DNA from: Anaerolineales bacterium
Lineage (GTDB): Bacteria; Chloroflexota; Anaerolineae; Anaerolineales; Villigracilaceae
DNA: 64,000 bases
Assembly: GCA_016927315.1 (NCBI GenBank)
Contig: JAFGMV010000004.1
Location: forward strand, 1 to 64,000
Reading direction: 5' to 3'
The first letter of the stretch is position 1. Each line of letters opens with the position of its first letter. Both the position numbers and the translations under genes were made by a program. Positions 1 through 7,193 of this stretch are shown here, in pieces. Below the pieces are notes generated by a model that ran no database searches, was not told the DNA's origin, and worked only from the letters and a program-made list of their open reading frames with translations.

Positions 1-140
1 AGACAGCTGAAATACAGAGCAAAGCAGATAAACGAGCCTGCTTGCCGGCAAAAGCAGTCCAGGTGACTTTCGTCCGCCCAAAAAAGGATATGCTTTCCAA
101 TAAATAGGCTCTTTTCCATAATAAATACGGACTCTTTCCA

Positions 141-158
141 ATCCGCTCTCGAGCGGAT
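141..158. repeat. 8-bp inverted repeat
   Basis: ATCCGCTC and GAGCGGAT form a perfect inverted repeat with a 2-nt centre. It lies immediately left of the palindrome array and may be part of the same regulatory or structural region. Confidence 0.5.
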
Positions 159-165
159 ACCAAAA

Positions 166-221
166 AGATGCGCATCTATTGATCAAAAGATGCGCATCTT
201 TTGGTGAAAAGATGCGCATCT
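166..221. repeat. Three 12-bp palindromes phased at 22 bp
   Basis: The perfect palindrome AGATGCGCATCT occurs at 166-177, 188-199 and 210-221. The spacing is exactly 22 bp from start to start, about two helical turns. Copies 2 and 3 share extra flanking A and T bases. Same-face phasing of a self-complementary site is typical of cooperative operators for dimeric DNA-binding proteins. No start codon of a clear gene lies within 500 bp, so the target gene is unknown. Confidence 0.7.
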
Positions 222-749
222 TTTTGGTAAAAGGTACCGTGTGGTTTTTATTCAGCCGGGACTTCTTTTTATTCACTCCACCGGCATTTCTCGTTTCTTT
301 CGGGGCGATTTGTGGCCGGAAAACAAAGGACTGAATCCGGGAGTTGAGAGTTTGGCGGCGGGGTGGAAGAATATGGCTGCAGACGGCTCAAGGATCGGTA
401 TACCCAGGCGGGTATTTGCTTGAACAAGGTCGGCGCTGAACGCCTGTCACCTGTACGGGCGGATTAAATGAATGGCAGGTTTGATGTCCACCGGGAATCT
501 GCTTATCACTCGCCCCTGGATTGACAGACACCCATACATGAATATCACAACGAAAAAAATCTGCTAACAGGACATTTTATTTTTCAGAGGGTGAAAATCG
601 CTGCAAGAGATCGACCTGGATATTTATGACCAGTGACCGGTACCAATTTTTCCCCATTGAAAAGAGTAGGGTTTTCCCTCATTGTATTTCCGCCTGTGAT
701 GGATAGAATTAAATTGGCTAAACTATACGAAAAAAGGGAGAATTGGGAG

Positions 750-923
750 ATGAATAATTTTCTTCTATTAATTCTGACATCCACAGTGGCGTTCGGGGGA
801 TTATCCATGTTCATCCGTCTTCAAAACAAAATCTTACAGTGGTTTGGTCTCGCCCTCGTGGTCCTGGGCCTGGGGGGGCTGGTCTGGGTGTTCGCATTGG
901 CAAAATCAGCTCTGGCTTCCTGA
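750..923 (+). CDS. Small hydrophobic membrane protein, 57 aa
   Basis: An ATG at 750 follows a purine-rich stretch (AGGGAG then TGGGAG, 735-749) that can serve as ribosome binding site. The frame stays open further upstream, but only this start has such a signal. The product has two hydrophobic segments (about residues 2-21 and 28-50) separated by a short basic loop, so it probably spans the membrane twice. I do not recognise a family. It stands alone, and no function is proposed. It could be a chance frame, but the binding site and membrane topology favour a real small protein. Confidence 0.45.
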   Translation: MNNFLLLILTSTVAFGGLSMFIRLQNKILQWFGLALVVLGLGGLVWVFALAKSALAS

Positions 924-1401
924 TTCACCCTACATTATTTCCGAAATACATAAAGGGCAGGCCGCTGCTGGTCTGTCCTTAATGCTTTTTTACATCAACC
1001 AACTTCGCTTCACCATAATTAAATGTTGAAACAGACGAAGTCAGTCAGGCTGCATAATCATTGGGAGAGCAGCAAGCTGGTCCACGCCGGGAGCAAGGGT
1101 GTCCGTTCCTACAACCGGAACAAATCCACCCCGACCCGACCTTTCCATCGCATGCCCGCCGTACCCAGCGGGGCGCCTATGGGCAGGCACGATTACGACA
1201 GTGTCAGCTACAATTTTTACCGGACTTCCAGAACAAGTAAACTGTAGTTCGTCATGACTTATAAAAACGGACAATCGGCTTTCAATCCGTCCGCCGGCGG
1301 ATTAAATCGAGCGGGGGGCAGATTGAGAAAATATCACTAAAAACCGGATACCCGGTTTCTGAGTTATGGCTATAATTAGCTGCAAAAAGGAGAAACAAAC
1401 A
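924..1401. other. Intergenic region, unassigned
   Basis: Overlapping short frames on both strands (about 1023-1274) have no ribosome binding site or known domain. A GC-rich stretch near 1140-1190 resembles dispersed intergenic repeat sequence more than coding DNA. AAAAGGAG at 1384-1391 belongs to the downstream cyclophilin gene. Confidence 0.4.
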
Positions 1402-2079
1402 ATGTCCTCAAAAAAAGCGTTGACGAAAAGCCAGAGAAGAGCCGTCAAGAAACAGACTGACACGATCCAGATGGCAGCTTTCATCATCCTTGCTGCTGCA
1501 GTCGTAGTAGTCATCTGGTTGGTTATTGCCTCCCAATCACCGAAAAACGATGTGCTGCCTCCGGTTACCTCCAAACAATATGACTCTCCCCCTGAGATGA
1601 CTATCGATGTGAACAAGACATATTACGCCACTGTCAAAATGAAAAAAGGGGGGACATTTACAATCCAGCTCTACGCCGACAAAGCGCCGGTTACCGTCAA
1701 CAGCTTTGTCTTCCTGGCTCGGGAAGGTTATTTTGACAACACCACCTTCCATAGAGTACTGGAAGGGTTCATGGCGCAGGGCGGCGACCCCACTGGAACG
1801 GGTATGGGCGGACCAGGGTATCAATTCGAAAATGAAACCAGCGATCTGCACTTCGACCAGGCCGGGGTGGCTGCCATGGCTAACTCCGGACCGGATACGA
1901 ACGGGAGCCAATTCTTTATCACCTTTGGCCCGGCCTCCCACCTGGATGGCGGGTATACCATTTTTGGCCAGGTTATCGATGGGATGGAGGTGGTCAACAA
2001 CATTACACTTCGTGATCCAAACCTCAACCCTGACTACATTGGGGATGTGATTACAAGCATTACGATCACCGAGGAATAA
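1402..2079 (+). CDS. Membrane-anchored cyclophilin-type peptidyl-prolyl isomerase
   Basis: This 225-aa protein should catalyse cis-trans isomerisation of prolyl bonds. A lysine/arginine-rich N-terminus precedes one transmembrane helix (about residues 24-43), which should hold the catalytic domain outside the membrane. The cyclophilin domain fills the C-terminal two thirds. It shows the FHRVLEGFMAQGGDP segment with the catalytic Arg, GSQFFITF, and HLDGGYTIFG. The start at 1402 is chosen because AAAAGGAG sits 10 bp upstream; an in-frame ATG at 1366 lacks such a site. An extracytoplasmic protein-folding role is inferred. No operon partners are adjacent. Confidence 0.9.
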   Translation: MSSKKALTKSQRRAVKKQTDTIQMAAFIILAAAVVVVIWLVIASQSPKNDVLPPVTSKQYDSPPEMTIDVNKTYYATVKMKKGGTFTIQLYADKAPVTVNSFVFLAREGYFDNTTFHRVLEGFMAQGGDPTGTGMGGPGYQFENETSDLHFDQAGVAAMANSGPDTNGSQFFITFGPASHLDGGYTIFGQVIDGMEVVNNITLRDPNLNPDYIGDVITSITITEE

Positions 2080-2162
2080 AACCGGTCGCGATCCATAGGA
2101 AAGTACAGAACCTTCGCTGCGAGCCGCAGTCCTTACCCCTGGCAGTCTTAGTATGTAAACAA

Positions 2163-2197
2163 TGTCATTGCTTCGGGCTGACGCCTTTGCAATGACA
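2163..2197. terminator. Hairpin after the cyclophilin gene
   Basis: TGTCATTGC (2163-2171) and GCAATGACA (2189-2197) form a 9-bp stem with a 17-nt loop. There is no U-tract, so it may be a REP-like hairpin or weak terminator. The arm resembles the widespread GTCATTGCGA-type intergenic repeats of many bacteria. Confidence 0.5.
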
Positions 2198-2227
2198 GTT
2201 CACTCTTGTTTTTGACTGTAAATAAGA

Positions 2228-2255
2228 AGGAGGTTGGAATAAAATCCAACCTCCT
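2228..2255 (-). terminator. Strong hairpin below the 366-aa lipoprotein gene
   Basis: AGGAGGTTGGA (2228-2238) pairs perfectly with TCCAACCTCCT (2245-2255) around a 6-nt loop, just beyond the stop codon at 2261. The minus-strand sequence after the stem is only moderately T-rich. It could also block transcription arriving from the cyclophilin side. Confidence 0.7.
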
Positions 2256-2260
2256 ATACT

Positions 2261-3361
2261 TCAGCGGCGCACACAACTGCACGATTCGTTATTCCACACA
2301 TAACCACGTGGACATCCATTGGCAGGCGGCCCGGCGCATGTATCCCCATTCGATTTAACCAGCCCTGCACAAACGCCGAATTCAGCCCCGGTGGAGGCAA
2401 ACCCTACCGGCATACGGCAGGTATTGTCCAGGCCCGATAGTTCCTTGATAGGATAAAAGTATTCATATTCAATCAAGGGAGAACCGGCCTGTTCTTTGGT
2501 ATAAAAATCGTTCAAATCGAACATTGGCGGTTCAAATCCATTCCCCGCCCAGGCGCCAATTGTGTAGTGAGGGTCGCCGCCAATCAGGGATTCTTTGAAA
2601 GCAATCTGGACCGTATTGGCATCTTGTGGATCGACCCGGACCCAGGCCATATCCGGATCATCTCCCAGCCCATTGTCAAAGACAATCGTTTCAAAACCAT
2701 CCCGAGAGCCGGGCGCCTCGTCCGCATACCCTGCCTTTTGTCCGCCAACATCCTTGTTCATATCCCGCCAGACCTGCACCCGTTCGGTCGTCCACGCGGT
2801 TCCTGAAGGGGAAATGACAAAGATCATCCAATCACCCCGGGCATCGACATCAAGGTCAATCTCGAGCGCATAACGACCTCCTGTCATTCCTTCGTGATTT
2901 TGGCCTTTTAAGGTAATGGTGACAAACATCCAGGGACTTGCATTGAAAACCTGGGCTTCGATGATATCCAGGTCCGGGAAATAGATGTCCATCGTATTGG
3001 CGTTGAAGGGACGTTCGAATTCATTAAACGTGAACCGGTCCCCTCCGGGTGATCGCCGTTGGTCTGCACTAATCGAAGAGTCCTGGTCTCCGGTACTGGT
3101 GATCCGCTCCTCAGGCAAACCACCAGGTACATCAACATGGGTAATGACAGGAACCCCGGGTTCTTCTGCGGGAGTCTCTTCCGTAGCACCGGTAATCGGG
3201 ATAACGGCTTCTTCCGCTTCAACCACAGCTGCTGGAACCTCAATATTTTCTGTGGTCGCAACAGCCGGATCATTGATGGCGCTCGAAAGCGGGCTGCTGC
3301 AGGCGCTGATAAATAAGATGATCCCAATAAATATAAAAACGCTGATTTCCTTTGGCTTCAT
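2261..3361 (-). CDS. Predicted surface lipoprotein, 366 aa
   Basis: The N-terminus is a lipoprotein signal with lipobox ISAC and the lipidated Cys at position 21. It is followed by a Glu/Ala/Pro-rich linker (about residues 30-100). The central part (about 110-310) alternates beta-prone stretches such as FNEFERPFNAN and YALEIDLDVDARGDW. It resembles extracellular beta-sandwich domains, but I cannot assign a family. The last 55 residues hold six cysteines, suggesting disulfides. AAAGGAG lies 6 bp before the ATG. It has no close co-directional neighbour and is bounded by a terminator. Function unknown; cell-surface location is inferred from the lipobox. Confidence 0.75.
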   Translation of the reverse strand: MKPKEISVFIFIGIILFISACSSPLSSAINDPAVATTENIEVPAAVVEAEEAVIPITGATEETPAEEPGVPVITHVDVPGGLPEERITSTGDQDSSISADQRRSPGGDRFTFNEFERPFNANTMDIYFPDLDIIEAQVFNASPWMFVTITLKGQNHEGMTGGRYALEIDLDVDARGDWMIFVISPSGTAWTTERVQVWRDMNKDVGGQKAGYADEAPGSRDGFETIVFDNGLGDDPDMAWVRVDPQDANTVQIAFKESLIGGDPHYTIGAWAGNGFEPPMFDLNDFYTKEQAGSPLIEYEYFYPIKELSGLDNTCRMPVGFASTGAEFGVCAGLVKSNGDTCAGPPANGCPRGYVWNNESCSCVRR

Positions 3362-3635
3362 TTTTTCTCCTTTCAGACAAACAACTGCTTTTGTAATATC
3401 ATTATAATAACCTTACAATATTGTAAGGTCTATCCCCCAAAAGAGTGAACGCAATACATGACTGATTCTCAAACTTAAAATCTAGTACATACTTCATTCG
3501 ACTCCCCTTTTCATCCATCCTTCCCGAAAGGGGAGGTGGAGATCAAATACTTTAAAGCTCTTGATTTATTGGAATAATAAATTTGGGGGGAGGTCTGCTT
3601 TCCATAGTACCTTAGAACAATGACAGTACCGACAT

Positions 3636-3742
3636 TTACAGAGTACTGCGAAAATTTCTGAACTGAAATTCTGGTTTTTGAAGGTGCTTGATTGGATCCA
3701 AGTTTAGATATTTAGGCAAGAAGCAGTAGATAAGGATCTATC
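3636..3742. repeat. Dispersed intergenic repeat, copy 1
   Basis: It starts with TTACAGAGTACTGCG and, exactly 80 bp later, has GCAAGAAGCAGTAG. The same two blocks at the same 80-bp spacing occur at 9178-9284, with a diverged interior. This is an ancestral duplicated element of unknown function. Confidence 0.6.
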
Positions 3743-3791
3743 CTTCACCGCCGGATCCTTTGTTGCTTCGAAGGTGTTAAGTCCCTGCCGA

Positions 3792-3821
3792 GCGCCGTCC
3801 GCCAGGACAAGTGTTCGGCGC
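3792..3821. repeat. 30-bp dispersed repeat with inverted ends, copy 1
   Basis: GCGCCG at the left and CGGCGC at the right flank a conserved centre. The reverse complement matches 42756-42785 at 27 of 30 positions. In both places a CCTTCGACAGGCT-type motif lies within about 100 bp. Confidence 0.65.
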
Positions 3822-3900
3822 GCCTCATATCATGCGGTACGGCGGCATTGAAAAGAGCATCGTATTTCCTGACAATAGTCGCAGCAGTCGAAGAACCTGC

Positions 3901-3919
3901 CCTAAGCCTGTCGAAGGGC
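3901..3919. repeat. CCCTTCGACAGGCTTAGG-type repeat
   Basis: CCTAAGCCTGTCGAAGGGC is a form of a short motif that recurs between genes in many environmental bacterial genomes. A variant is at 42658-42675. It is probably a mobile or structural intergenic sequence, with no known product. Confidence 0.5.
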
Positions 3920-4192
3920 TAATTCTTGATACTCTGCCCTTCCCCCATTTGAGGACAGACAATGCAGCTGGGTCCCTCAAAAATTCGTCACCCCGCCCCT
4001 TGACCATCATCGCTTGTGTAAACTGTCCGGTTGCCGGTATCTAGCCCGAAATTAACAATTTCATTGCAAGCAGGGTGTGCTCGCTAACAGCAGGATCCCC
4101 CTTTGGGCAAGCAATCTGTTGGAATGACATCCATACAAAGTGTCATGTGAATTTCGAGACAGAAACTTCGTATTCCTTATTCCACATCCCCA

Positions 4193-6025
4193 TCAAGGCA
4201 CAACAGGGCAGGGTCCTGGGAACAGCACATCAAACGAATAAAGATAAGCATCGACCGTTGTTCCCGGATAACCATTGATATAGGGAACCCCTGCGCCAAA
4301 AAATGTATAGTTCCCCAATCCATCAACTGCGATGAAACGCCAGAAGGCAACCTCACCGGCACTCCCCGGAATAGAAATACTACCCGTCCAGGTATACCCG
4401 GCGCCCGCTGTTAAACCTGCCTGGGTTGTCGCATTCATAAAGGTATCATCAAGCAGCAAATATTCAACGTATACATTCGAAACCCCGTCAATATCCAGCA
4501 CTTTAACACTGTAACCCTGGGTACACATTGCTGCGCTGGTTACATTAATGAGGTTGGGACCAACAACATTAAGAAATTCAGAATCTGTACCTGCCATCAC
4601 ATCCTGAGTGACCGGAGCTGAGGTGCTGCCAATAAAATCAACACCACCGCTATACGTGGCAGTAACCGAGTGTGGTCCCGAACTGGTGAATATAATTGCA
4701 CAGGTCCAGGGAGCAAAACTCACATTACAGCTGTCAACCCCATCAGAAAAGGTAACGCTTCCGGTAGGAGCGCCGGCCCCAGGCGCTGCCGGATCAACGG
4801 TAGCTTCAAACGTGACCGCTGAGCCGACCAGGGATGGATACGGGCTTTGCGTTGTAATTGTCGTTGTCGTGCTGGAGGGGCTGACTGAATACGGTACATT
4901 CGAAGAGACAGCGCTCGTATACTGGGCATCACCGGCATAGTAGGCCGTCAATGTCGGGGTTCCGGCGGCCGGGATAGCGCCAACACATGAGGCCATCCCG
5001 CCTGAAAGTGTCGCACTACAAAATGACACCCCGTCTGCCCGCACCTGAACAGTTCCGGTTGGGACCGCTCCGGTACCGGTAACACTCACATCAACAGACA
5101 CATTTTGCCCAACGATCGATGAGGTCGGTGTTACGGCACCGATCGAAACCGCGGGGGTCAGTTTTGTGACCGGAGCAGGTTCATCTGTTTCCGGAGGGAT
5201 CACATATCCTGTTATTACTTGGGTACTGGTTGGTACAGGAGTAGCGGTATAGGCCATAGCCGTCGCTGTCAACGCCGCTGAAGTGGCCGTCATGGCGGTT
5301 GCCGTAAAAGCCGCAGAGGTTGCCGTGTATGCTGTAGAAGTCGCTGTCAGTAACGGGATAACCAGGGTTGCCTCCGGATTATTCTCCAACCACTCCTGGA
5401 TATCTGCTTCGTCCATCTCGCCAATTACCGGAGGGCCCCCGGCATTGGTGATTACGGCCGTCATTCCGGCAGTTAATTCAACCCTGCCATCTTCATTTTC
5501 GAGTGCGCAGGTTCCTTCCAGACAGGTTACCTTCACCTCACCAGTTTCAGGATCATAACTGACACTCATATACGATCCCCGCACCGAAGCCAGGCCGGAG
5601 GGAGTCTGCACCTCCAGGGAACCCCCATTCAGAATGACCCATAATTTGCCCAGATCCAGGCGAAGCCGCTGAAGCAAATTACCGCTTTCCTGTTCAGTCG
5701 GCTGTAAAGAAAACAAAGTATCCGCACTCAGGCGGATTATTGAGCCATTTGAAAGATCCAGGCGCACCCGTGAAGCCGTCTTCGTCATCACCTGACCATA
5801 CGGCAGGAGAACATACCCAATAAAGCCATCCGTATACGCCTCATCCAGTGGCCCCCTCACAAGAACACTGCCGGAAAGCTCGGACATTGTAGCCGAAATT
5901 GGCGCTTCCTTCTCAACCCCAGCGACAGCTGTTGAATTCTGGACACTAACAGTTGTCTTGTTTTTACAACCCGAAAAAACAAAAAATACAATAACCAATA
6001 GTCCGGGGATCAATTTATTTTGCAT
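4193..6025 (-). CDS. FecR-domain lipoprotein with Ig-like repeats
   Basis: A 610-aa predicted lipoprotein: the signal ends in FSGC with the lipid-bearing Cys at position 20. Residues about 45-175 are a FecR-like domain (VRLDLSNGSIIRLSADTLFSL, then a TPSGLASVRGS stretch). Here such a domain is likely a surface module rather than an iron-signalling anti-sigma factor. A Thr/Ala-rich linker (about 225-275) precedes two bacterial Ig-like domains with the PTGTVQV and PTGSVTFSDG patterns. A further C-terminal beta domain follows. The start at 6025 is chosen because it begins the lipoprotein signal and follows AAGG; an ATG 54 bp upstream gives a poor leader. No partner genes; ligand unknown. Confidence 0.8.
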   Translation of the reverse strand: MQNKLIPGLLVIVFFVFSGCKNKTTVSVQNSTAVAGVEKEAPISATMSELSGSVLVRGPLDEAYTDGFIGYVLLPYGQVMTKTASRVRLDLSNGSIIRLSADTLFSLQPTEQESGNLLQRLRLDLGKLWVILNGGSLEVQTPSGLASVRGSYMSVSYDPETGEVKVTCLEGTCALENEDGRVELTAGMTAVITNAGGPPVIGEMDEADIQEWLENNPEATLVIPLLTATSTAYTATSAAFTATAMTATSAALTATAMAYTATPVPTSTQVITGYVIPPETDEPAPVTKLTPAVSIGAVTPTSSIVGQNVSVDVSVTGTGAVPTGTVQVRADGVSFCSATLSGGMASCVGAIPAAGTPTLTAYYAGDAQYTSAVSSNVPYSVSPSSTTTTITTQSPYPSLVGSAVTFEATVDPAAPGAGAPTGSVTFSDGVDSCNVSFAPWTCAIIFTSSGPHSVTATYSGGVDFIGSTSAPVTQDVMAGTDSEFLNVVGPNLINVTSAAMCTQGYSVKVLDIDGVSNVYVEYLLLDDTFMNATTQAGLTAGAGYTWTGSISIPGSAGEVAFWRFIAVDGLGNYTFFGAGVPYINGYPGTTVDAYLYSFDVLFPGPCPVVP

Positions 6026-6134
6026 AAAACCTTCGCCTTGCAACAGTCGGCCCAACCCATCACTACACTCATTATACAAACAGACACAGAATTTGATTTC
6101 ATCTTCCGGCTTTCAAAAGCCATTGGTCATTGGT

Positions 6135-6389
6135 TCATCTCAGTATTTCTTTTCCAGCTCGTTCAATATCATCATAGATCACTTTGATGTCTGCTTTCAT
6201 TTCCCGGGTTGCCGTTGGTGTATAGGGGATCATTTTGACCATATCTTTTGCCTGCCGCAGCAGGTCTTTAACCCCGGCAATATAAGAAAGATCAAACCGC
6301 CCTCCCACAGGAACGGGCAAGTCCCGCGCCTGCCGGATGAGTTGACGTGCACGCCGTATACGTTCTTCGGCTGGTATCAATCTGGCCAT
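6135..6389 (-). CDS. Conserved-looking small helical protein, 84 aa
   Basis: The start at 6389 follows AAAGGAG 6 bp upstream; a longer frame begins 48 bp earlier but lacks a site. The product is basic and largely helical, with regularly spaced Arg/Leu residues (RIRRARQLIRQAR, then LLRQAKDMVKM). It has no membrane segment or Cys pair. It starts 22 bp after the stop of the membrane-protein gene upstream on the same strand, so the two are probably cotranscribed. I do not recognise a family. A cytoplasmic accessory role to the neighbouring membrane protein is conceivable but unproven. Confidence 0.6.
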   Translation of the reverse strand: MARLIPAEERIRRARQLIRQARDLPVPVGGRFDLSYIAGVKDLLRQAKDMVKMIPYTPTATREMKADIKVIYDDIERAGKEILR

Positions 6390-6411
6390 GAACACTCCTT
6401 TCTCTTGGAAC

Positions 6412-7035
6412 TTAAATCCATCCGAGGAAACCAGCAAAGATCACCATCATTAGGATATCAATGATCGCGATCGTGCTGATGAAAGTGGTTTGTCGTTTCG
6501 GCTGCCAATCATAACAATAGAAAGCTGCCAGGAAAAATGGAATGTAGACTGTCAAGAATACCGGGAAAGCTCCCCACCAGGGGTAAACCCAGACAAAGAC
6601 GGGGGTCTTGGCCAGGAATATTTCGATTATCGCGAAAAGGGCTGCATTCCCAACAGCAAACAGCAGACGATTATTGATCCCCAGGATTTTCACTTTGGGT
6701 TCTTCAGGAAGCAGTTTACTCAAGACAAGTCCGGCAATAGAAAACATAAAGCTCAATTCGACCCCCACCCCGACCAGGATCAGGTAAGACGTCCCGGCTG
6801 GGACCGTCCACAAGGCGTGTCCGCTGAAGTGCTGGACCAGGGCATTCAGAATCTCATAGAACCAGTGGACCGCATACAAGGCAAGCCCGGCGGCGATCCC
6901 TTTCCAGTTTTTCCTTGAGATTTCACTCAGGTAAACATACACCACCAGTGCAAGAAATGTAATTACATACCACTGGAAATTGTCTCCCTTGCGAAGGATG
7001 TCAAGGGCCATGCGGGTCACTTCGGGGTTATTCAC
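6412..7035 (-). CDS. Polytopic membrane protein, 207 aa
   Basis: Six or so hydrophobic segments cover the length (about residues 20-37, 47-65, 80-110, 122-140, 148-175 and 185-205), with short charged loops. GAGGTGAG precedes the ATG. No catalytic motif is visible and I do not recognise the family. Conserved-looking features are the paired Trp/Tyr region VWVYPWWGAFP and a loop rich in Glu/Pro/Lys. It is the first gene of a probable two-gene unit with the 84-aa protein. Transporter or sensor roles cannot be distinguished. Confidence 0.65.
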   Translation of the reverse strand: MNNPEVTRMALDILRKGDNFQWYVITFLALVVYVYLSEISRKNWKGIAAGLALYAVHWFYEILNALVQHFSGHALWTVPAGTSYLILVGVGVELSFMFSIAGLVLSKLLPEEPKVKILGINNRLLFAVGNAALFAIIEIFLAKTPVFVWVYPWWGAFPVFLTVYIPFFLAAFYCYDWQPKRQTTFISTIAIIDILMMVIFAGFLGWI

Positions 7036-7133
7036 ATCTCACCTCCACTTCCTGAATGTTACAAACCGGGGAATACTTACTGCTTATAAGTATACAATGA
7101 ATGGTCCAGCGGGCTGGCTGAAACGCACAAAAA

Positions 7134-7175
7134 AAAAAGTACACATCCTTGCAGTTATCAGGATGTGTACTTTTT
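7134..7175 (-). terminator. Rho-independent terminator of pgi
   Basis: A 16-bp perfect stem (7134-7149 with 7160-7175) has a 10-nt loop. On the minus strand it ends in a run of ten T residues, 20 bp after the pgi stop codon. The plus-strand T-run is short, so it acts mainly for pgi. Confidence 0.9.
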
Positions 7176-7193
7176 CATTTGTATCCTGATCGA

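Larger units (their letters stand above)
1..749. other. Left-end region without a convincing gene
   Basis: Short open frames run in from the left edge in two plus frames, ending at 66 and 107. Either could be the tail of a gene outside the window, and I cannot choose between them. The rest holds an inverted repeat and a phased palindrome array, listed separately. A 60-codon frame at 241-423 has no ribosome binding site and no recognisable content, so I do not call it. Confidence 0.5.
3362..4192. other. Long intergenic region with dispersed repeats
   Basis: No gene is supported here. The stretch contains one copy of a repeat shared with 9178-9284 (3636-3742), a 30-bp repeat with inverted ends shared with 42756-42785 (3792-3821), and a CCTAAGCCTGTCGAAGGGC motif (3901-3919) related to one at 42658. 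Short frames at 3811-4044 and 4075-4278 have no ribosome binding site and lie over these repeats. Confidence 0.6.

Noticed and set aside
166-221. The three phased palindromes as a short CRISPR array
   Set aside because: The repeat is 12 bp and the intervals are only 10 bp; no leader and no cas genes are present.
241-423. 60-codon plus-strand frame
   Set aside because: It has no ribosome binding site, no family resemblance and an atypical start context.
1023-1274. Overlapping 74- and 77-codon frames on opposite strands
   Set aside because: No ribosome binding site, no domain, and GC-rich repeat-like sequence; open frames are expected by chance here.
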